Positions 59,752 through 64,000 of a stretch of 64,000 nt of DNA are shown here, piece after piece; position 1 is the first letter of the stretch; each line of letters opens with the position of its first letter. The notes under the pieces are model-generated. The model made no database searches. It was not told the origin of the DNA and worked only from the letters and a program-made list of their open reading frames with translations. A program made the translations under genes and the position numbers. The stretch covers positions 1,700,276 to 1,764,275 of the forward strand of contig NZ_CM001377.1 of NCBI RefSeq assembly GCF_000237825.1, read 5' to 3'. Source of the stretch: Thermanaerovibrio velox DSM 12556 (GTDB lineage Bacteria > Synergistota > Synergistia > Synergistales > Synergistaceae).

Positions 59752-60951
59752 TTGACGAACCACGTGAGGCAAGAACAGGCCCTGGCGGAGGCGTTCCGCT
59801 TCCTGGAGGACCACCGGGAGGCCGCCTGCGCCATGTCGGATCGGATAGGGGACAATCCGGAGCTCGGGGGAGAAGAGATCAACACCTCCGGGGAGTTCAA
59901 AAGGGCTCTTTTGGACTGGGGATTTCAGGTTGAAGACCGTCTGCTGGGGCTTAAGACCGCCTTCCGTGGGACCTGGGGGCACGGACCGGTTAGGATAGCC
60001 CTCCTGGCGGAGATGGACGCGCTGCCAGAGATAGGGCACGGCTGCGGCCACAACCTGCACGGCACCGCCTCGGTCTTCGCCGCCCTGGCCCTGGCCAAGG
60101 CGCTGAACCCCTCGGAGGCCACGATCACGCTTTTCGGCACACCCGCGGAGGAGACCCAGGGGGCCAAGGCGGCCATGGCGGACGCGGGCCTTTTCGACCA
60201 GGAGGACCTGGCCCTCATGTTCCACTGCTGTTCAAAGGTGAACTTCGTGGACTACCGTTCCATGGCCATGGACTCCTTGGAGTTCACGTTCACCGGCCAG
60301 ACCTCCCACGCCGCAGCGGCACCGTGGGAGGGGAGGAACGCCCTCAACGGGGTCAACCTGTTTTTCCACTCCCTGGACATGCTGCGCCAGCACGTGAAGC
60401 CCTCGGTACGCATGCACGGCATAGTGACGCTGGGGGGCACCGCCCCCAACGTGGTCCCCGGGGAGGCCAGGACCCATTGGTACTTCCGATGCCCCACCAG
60501 GGAGGAGCTGAACCCCCTCTTGGAACGGGTGCTCAACTGCGCCAGGGGCTGCGCCATGGCCACGGAGACCCAGGTGTCATGGCGGAACAACGAGACCAGC
60601 TTCGATGACATGATGCCCAACCCCCCGGCGGAGGAGGCCATGGGGGAGGTGCTCAAGGACCTGGGCTTCAACCTCTCAAAGGGACCGGGACCCTCGGGAT
60701 CCACCGACGTGGGCAACGTCAGCCGCCGCTGCCCCGCCCTCCAGCCGGAGCTTGCCATCTGGGACGATCCGGTTCCGCTTCACACCCGGGAGTTCGCAAG
60801 GATAACCAAGACGCCAAGGGCCCACCAAACCCTTATACAGGGCGCAAAGGCCCTGGCCGCCATGGCCATGAGGGTGGTCTTCCAGGACCACCTGAGGGAG
60901 CGGATGCACCGGGCCTTCCTGGACTCCAAGGGGAATGATAGGACCGACTGA
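59752..60951 (+). CDS. M20 family amidohydrolase (AbgB-like)
   Basis: A 399-aa cytosolic metalloamidase. Metal ligands: AEMDALPEIGHGCGHNLHG (Asp and His), PAEETQGAK (Glu pair), MFHCCSK (His) and the C-terminal HTREFA. A lid-dimerisation domain is inserted at about 185-305 (FTGQTSHAAAAPWEGRNAL). It resembles p-aminobenzoyl-glutamate hydrolase B and carboxypeptidase-like M20D enzymes that free amino acids from N-acyl or peptide forms. TTG 59752 follows GGAGGTGAT. A hairpin at 60974-61004 ends it. Confidence 0.92.
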   Translation: MTNHVRQEQALAEAFRFLEDHREAACAMSDRIGDNPELGGEEINTSGEFKRALLDWGFQVEDRLLGLKTAFRGTWGHGPVRIALLAEMDALPEIGHGCGHNLHGTASVFAALALAKALNPSEATITLFGTPAEETQGAKAAMADAGLFDQEDLALMFHCCSKVNFVDYRSMAMDSLEFTFTGQTSHAAAAPWEGRNALNGVNLFFHSLDMLRQHVKPSVRMHGIVTLGGTAPNVVPGEARTHWYFRCPTREELNPLLERVLNCARGCAMATETQVSWRNNETSFDDMMPNPPAEEAMGEVLKDLGFNLSKGPGPSGSTDVGNVSRRCPALQPELAIWDDPVPLHTREFARITKTPRAHQTLIQGAKALAAMAMRVVFQDHLRERMHRAFLDSKGNDRTD

Positions 60952-60973
60952 ATCGGAGGAGGAGAACTACAAG

Positions 60974-61004
60974 GCCCGGGCAGGACTTTCCCCCCCGCCC
61001 GGGC
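60974..61004. terminator. Terminator between the M20 and chemoreceptor genes
   Basis: GCCCGGGC (60974-60981) paired with GCCCGGGC (60997-61004), between convergent genes. Confidence 0.5.
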
Positions 61005-61053
61005 GCTTAAGGCCGAACCCTAACCTCAAAGACCGGGCAGAACGCCCAGCACC

Positions 61054-62823
61054 CTAGGCAGGTAGCGGCACCGCAGATCCCACAAGGGCCGGGACGGAAT
61101 CCCTGCCCTTGGCTCCCTCCTCAACCCTGAAGCGGTCCAGCTCAACGTTTATCCTCCGCACCAGCTCGGTAAGGCTGACCGCCCCCTGGGCCACCTGCTC
61201 CGCCGCAGAGCCCACGTCACCCATCTGGTGCTTCACCACTTCCGCCGACTGGGCAACCTCCCTTATCCTCTCCGTCATGGCCTGGACCGCAGAGGCTATC
61301 TCCTGGGCGCTTGCGGCCTCCTCCTCCGCGGTGGCCGCCATGTCCTGGGCCGCCATGGATATGCCGTTCAGGCTCTGGTTTATCACCTCAAAGGCCTCCA
61401 AAACCTTCCGGGAAAGCGCCTCCACCTCGTCGGCCCCCTTGGCGTTCTCCTCCACGGACTCCACCACCACGTTGAGATCCCTGGATATGGCCTCCGCTAT
61501 GTCCGATATGCTCCTCGCCGCCTGGGCGGACTCCTCCGCCAGCTTGCGAACCTCCTCCGCCACCACCGCGAAGCCCCGGCCGTGCTCCCCCGCCCGGGCG
61601 GCCTCTATGGCGGCGTTCAGCGCCAACAGGTTCGTCTGGTCCGCTATCCCACCTATCTGAGACACTATGGTCTGGATGGCCTTGGCCCGCTCGTGCAGCT
61701 TCTCCACCATCTCCATGGAGCTCCTGGCCTTGTCCGCCACGGTCACTATGGACTCCACCGCCTGCCTCACAAAGCCCATCCCCGCGTCCTGCTGCTCCTT
61801 CGCCTTAACCACCTGCTCCGCCACCTCGGTGCTCTTGGTGGCCGCAAGGGACGCCGCAGAGGCCACCTCCTCCACGCTGGCGTTTATCTCCTCCGCGCCG
61901 GACGCCAGGTCCTCAAGGCCGGATATGGACATATCCGCGCTGGCCCTGGTCTCCTGAACCGCCGCGTTGGTCTCCTCCGCCATGGCGGAGAAGCTCTCCG
62001 CCTCACCGCTCACCCCACAGGCCAAGGACCGAATTTCCAAAAGGGCTCCCCCCACCCGGCCGCAGAGGTACTCCACGTTGGTGTACAACTCCCCTATCTC
62101 ATCCTTAAACCGGTCGGGGGCCTTAAAGGACAGATCCAGTTCCTCCGCCATGTGCTTCACCGCGCCCCCAAGCTCCCTAAGAGGCCTGGTTATGGAAAGG
62201 GCGGTCGCCACCGCGAGGAGCAGCTCCAGGACGAGCACGGAAAGTGCCACCGCCCAGCCGATCCTATAAGCCCTCCGGGACTCCTCCTCCACCTTGGCGT
62301 TCTCCTGGTCCAGGACCCTCTTAGCCCCCTCCTCAAGGGCCGCCATGGCCGCCACGGCCCTCTCGGTCCTCCCCCTAGCCTGGGCAAGGAAGGCTTGGAC
62401 GTCCCCGTCCGAAAGCCTGGAGGCCTCGTCCAGAACATCCATCATGCCCTTGAGGGCCTCCACCGCCTCCTTGTGGGCCTCCCGGGAACGCTGGTCCAGT
62501 TCAATGGTCCCCTCGTAGGCCTTCAAGGACTCCAACGCAGCCCCCAGGGCCCTTCGGCCCTCGGCGAAGCAGGCCTCCCTCTCCGCACCTTGAACCATGA
62601 GGCCCCTGTAAAGGCCTATCTCCCCCGCAGCAAGGTTGAACTTCGCCTCCCCGGCGTGGAAAAGGCCCACACCCCCCACCTGGTACATGGCGCGGGCCAC
62701 TTCCTTCGCCCCCCCAAGCTTCCAAAAGAGGACGGCCCCCATGGAAGCCAAACCCAAACAGCCTATCACCACCAAGGCCCATACCCTGAAAGCCACCGAG
62801 AAACTGCGAAGAAACCGGAGCAT
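61054..62823 (-). CDS. Methyl-accepting chemotaxis protein
   Basis: A 589-aa chemoreceptor: membrane helix about 11-34, a periplasmic four-helix-bundle sensor about 35-185, second helix about 190-212, HAMP about 212-265, and a cytosolic signalling hairpin. The tip is [20 protein letters not shown] with [18 protein letters not shown]. Its presence implies flagellar motility. The ligand is unknown. ATG 62823 is preferred over GTG 62829 because GGGAGG lies 8 nt upstream. Confidence 0.94.
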   Translation of the reverse strand: MLRFLRSFSVAFRVWALVVIGCLGLASMGAVLFWKLGGAKEVARAMYQVGGVGLFHAGEAKFNLAAGEIGLYRGLMVQGAEREACFAEGRRALGAALESLKAYEGTIELDQRSREAHKEAVEALKGMMDVLDEASRLSDGDVQAFLAQARGRTERAVAAMAALEEGAKRVLDQENAKVEEESRRAYRIGWAVALSVLVLELLLAVATALSITRPLRELGGAVKHMAEELDLSFKAPDRFKDEIGELYTNVEYLCGRVGGALLEIRSLACGVSGEAESFSAMAEETNAAVQETRASADMSISGLEDLASGAEEINASVEEVASAASLAATKSTEVAEQVVKAKEQQDAGMGFVRQAVESIVTVADKARSSMEMVEKLHERAKAIQTIVSQIGGIADQTNLLALNAAIEAARAGEHGRGFAVVAEEVRKLAEESAQAARSISDIAEAISRDLNVVVESVEENAKGADEVEALSRKVLEAFEVINQSLNGISMAAQDMAATAEEEAASAQEIASAVQAMTERIREVAQSAEVVKHQMGDVGSAAEQVAQGAVSLTELVRRINVELDRFRVEEGAKGRDSVPALVGSAVPLPA

Positions 62824-62866
62824 CTCCACAACCTCCCAATCAACTTAATTAGATATGGTATCCTTA

Positions 62867-62895
62867 ATTCTACGGACCGCCTTGGGGAAAGTCAA
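62867..62895 (-). promoter_or_regulatory. Promoter of the chemoreceptor gene
   Basis: Minus strand TTGACT (62890-62895), 17-nt spacer, TAGAAT (62867-62872), about 45 bp before the start codon. Confidence 0.65.
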
Positions 62896-63000
62896 TAAAG
62901 AGCAAACAAGTGGGGCCTCGGTCATACCCGCTGACCCTACCGCCCCCCCGGACTGCACCTGGGACGGGCGGGTTCTGAGGACCCGGGGCCCCGGTTGGGA

Positions 63001-64000
63001 CTAGCCTTCCCTCCTCACCCTCACCATGGCCTCGGATAGCCTGGTGTTCCACCTAGGGGTTATATTGGGACCTATAAGGCGGTTGACCCCCTCCTGGCCG
63101 GAAAAGACCATGCACACCCCATTGGCAAGCCCATCCAGCGATGAGAAGCGGACCCGTGCCCGACCGAAGGGGGACTCGAGCCAACCCTCGTCCCCCTGGG
63201 CAATGCCGAGGGCCCTCAACTCACCGGGAGAAAGGCAGGCCCAAGGGCCATCCCCGCCTCCAGCCCACTCCGAAAGGGCCCAACCGTTCACCCCGTCGTG
63301 CCGGTGGGGGGTTATCAACTCAAAGAGGTCAATCCCCTTGGGAACACCCAGCTCCCAAAACCTTAAGGTCAGATCCTTCCCACCGGGAAACCTGAAAACC
63401 CCCTGATGACGCCGGGGATGCGGGAAGCGCCAAATCCCCTCCGCCACCTCCACAAGGCCGGGGGCGGACAGGACCGACCTCACCACCCGCTCCGCGGCGG
63501 AAACCACCGCGGGCCTCTCCCCCAGAAGAACCAAGAGCCGATCCAAGACCTCCCCCTCGTAGGGCACCGGCCCTCCCGAAACTTCCCAGAGGGGGTTCAC
63601 CAACTGGATCAGATCGTGCCAGTAGCTGAAGACCACTCCCTTCGGCTGCTCCGGGAAGGGGGCCACCGGTATCACCAGGGAACAGCGCCTGGCGGTGGCG
63701 GAAAGCCTCCAGTCAAGGCAGACGCTGAACAGTCCTTCCCCCTTGAGGACCTCCTCCAACGTCCCCGCATCCTGGGACTGGGTCACCGGGTTGCACCGGG
63801 AGAACACCGCCACCTCCACCGGGGGCTCCTTCGCGTCCCCTATGAACCGACCCACCGAAGGCCTGGGGGCCCACCTGCCGAAGCAGTCCCCCACAAGGTC
63901 CGATGGCACCGGGGCCTCGTCGTCGGCGCTGAACACCATGCCACCCCCGGGCACGTCCTGGCTTCCCAACAGGAAAACCATGGCGTCCAACCCCCGCATC
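63001..64000 (-). CDS. Molybdopterin oxidoreductase, C-terminal part (cut by window edge)
   Basis: The last 332 or more residues of a larger gene whose start lies beyond the window. The pattern VAVFSRCNPVTQSQDAG, VCLDWRLSATARRCSLVIP and FPEQPKG is the third domain of DMSO-reductase-family enzymes (NP..Q..D, then a string of ADVVLP-type residues). ELGVPKGIDLFELITPHRHDGVN onward is the molybdopterin-dinucleotide-binding barrel (LSPGELRALGIAQGDEGWLESPFG). The substrate cannot be told without the N-terminal half. It ends upstream of the chemoreceptor gene on the same strand, after which lies a 177-bp gap. Confidence 0.75.
   Translation of the reverse strand, partial: MRGLDAMVFLLGSQDVPGGGMVFSADDEAPVPSDLVGDCFGRWAPRPSVGRFIGDAKEPPVEVAVFSRCNPVTQSQDAGTLEEVLKGEGLFSVCLDWRLSATARRCSLVIPVAPFPEQPKGVVFSYWHDLIQLVNPLWEVSGGPVPYEGEVLDRLLVLLGERPAVVSAAERVVRSVLSAPGLVEVAEGIWRFPHPRRHQGVFRFPGGKDLTLRFWELGVPKGIDLFELITPHRHDGVNGWALSEWAGGGDGPWACLSPGELRALGIAQGDEGWLESPFGRARVRFSSLDGLANGVCMVFSGQEGVNRLIGPNITPRWNTRLSEAMVRVRREG

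Noticed and set aside
61228-62898. 556-aa open frame on the plus strand
   Set aside because: It is the complement of the chemoreceptor gene; composition is Gly/Leu/His/Arg-rich with no family pattern, a typical shadow of a GC-rich gene.
1-64000. tRNA, rRNA, CRISPR, IS elements or prophage
   Set aside because: No tRNA-like cloverleaf, repeat-spacer series, transposase or phage structural gene was seen on either strand; the M15/YvrJ cassette alone does not make a prophage.

Overview
The window is GC-rich (clearly above 60% by eye), densely coded on both strands, and free of tRNA, rRNA, CRISPR arrays and insertion sequences. The gene content suggests an anaerobic, amino-acid-fermenting, motile bacterium with an outer membrane. 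Supporting genes are glutamate dehydrogenase, isoaspartyl dipeptidase, AGCS and BCCT transporters, a chemoreceptor and a TolC-like protein. This fits Synergistota of the Thermanaerovibrio/Aminomonas kind, which is an inference from content and style, not a proven assignment.

Layout. 0-2 kb: a nucleoside deaminase and a compact DUF1659/DUF2922/YvrJ/M15 cassette. 2-9 kb: glycerophosphodiesterase, MFS carrier, a frameshifted AMP-ligase, a membrane-anchored ligand-binding receptor and an HD-GYP protein with an altered HD motif. 9-13 kb: an isoaspartyl-peptide module (iadA and a GntR regulator, divergent from yfcC). 12.8-15.6 kb: alkaline phosphatase and a frameshifted M24 peptidase. 15.7-25 kb: a cytosolic two-component system followed by three molybdenum-hydroxylase subunits, an ammonia-lyase homologue that lacks the MIO-forming Ala-Ser-Gly, and a BCCT betaine-type carrier. 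25-37 kb: mostly housekeeping and transport genes (ADP-ribosylglycohydrolase, rmuC, gdhA, cardiolipin synthase, gate proteins, RNase HI) and an RsbW/STAS pair. 37-42.5 kb: an ArsR-controlled permease/thiol-redox region and an RsbU-like phosphatase. 42.5-46 kb: ybaK and trkA-trkH. 46-55.3 kb: a c-di-GMP and exopolysaccharide locus (TolC-glycosidase fusion, HlyD adaptor, TackOD1/GGDEF-like protein, GT2 synthase, HDOD, GGDEF-HD-GYP). 55.5-64 kb: AGCS symporter, PAS-GGDEF-HD-GYP, M20 amidohydrolase, chemoreceptor and the C-terminal part of a molybdopterin oxidoreductase.

Two systems stand out. First, the molybdenum hydroxylase, MIO-less lyase and BCCT operon (18.2-25.0 kb) looks like a catabolic route for a trimethylammonium amino acid, with ergothioneine or another histidine betaine as the best guess. 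Second, the 49.3-55.3 kb operon looks like a synthase-dependent polysaccharide exporter. Its outer-membrane channel is fused to a TIM-barrel glycosidase, and its probable c-di-GMP receptor keeps an RxxD inhibitory-site motif next to a dead GGDEF signature.

Four genes (AMP-ligase, M24 peptidase, FAD subunit, permease) are each broken by one apparent extra base in a G/C run, and each is fully restored by removing it. This is either systematic homopolymer overcalling or real slippage tracts. Gene starts often use TTG or GTG, and five neighbouring gene pairs overlap through TTGA.
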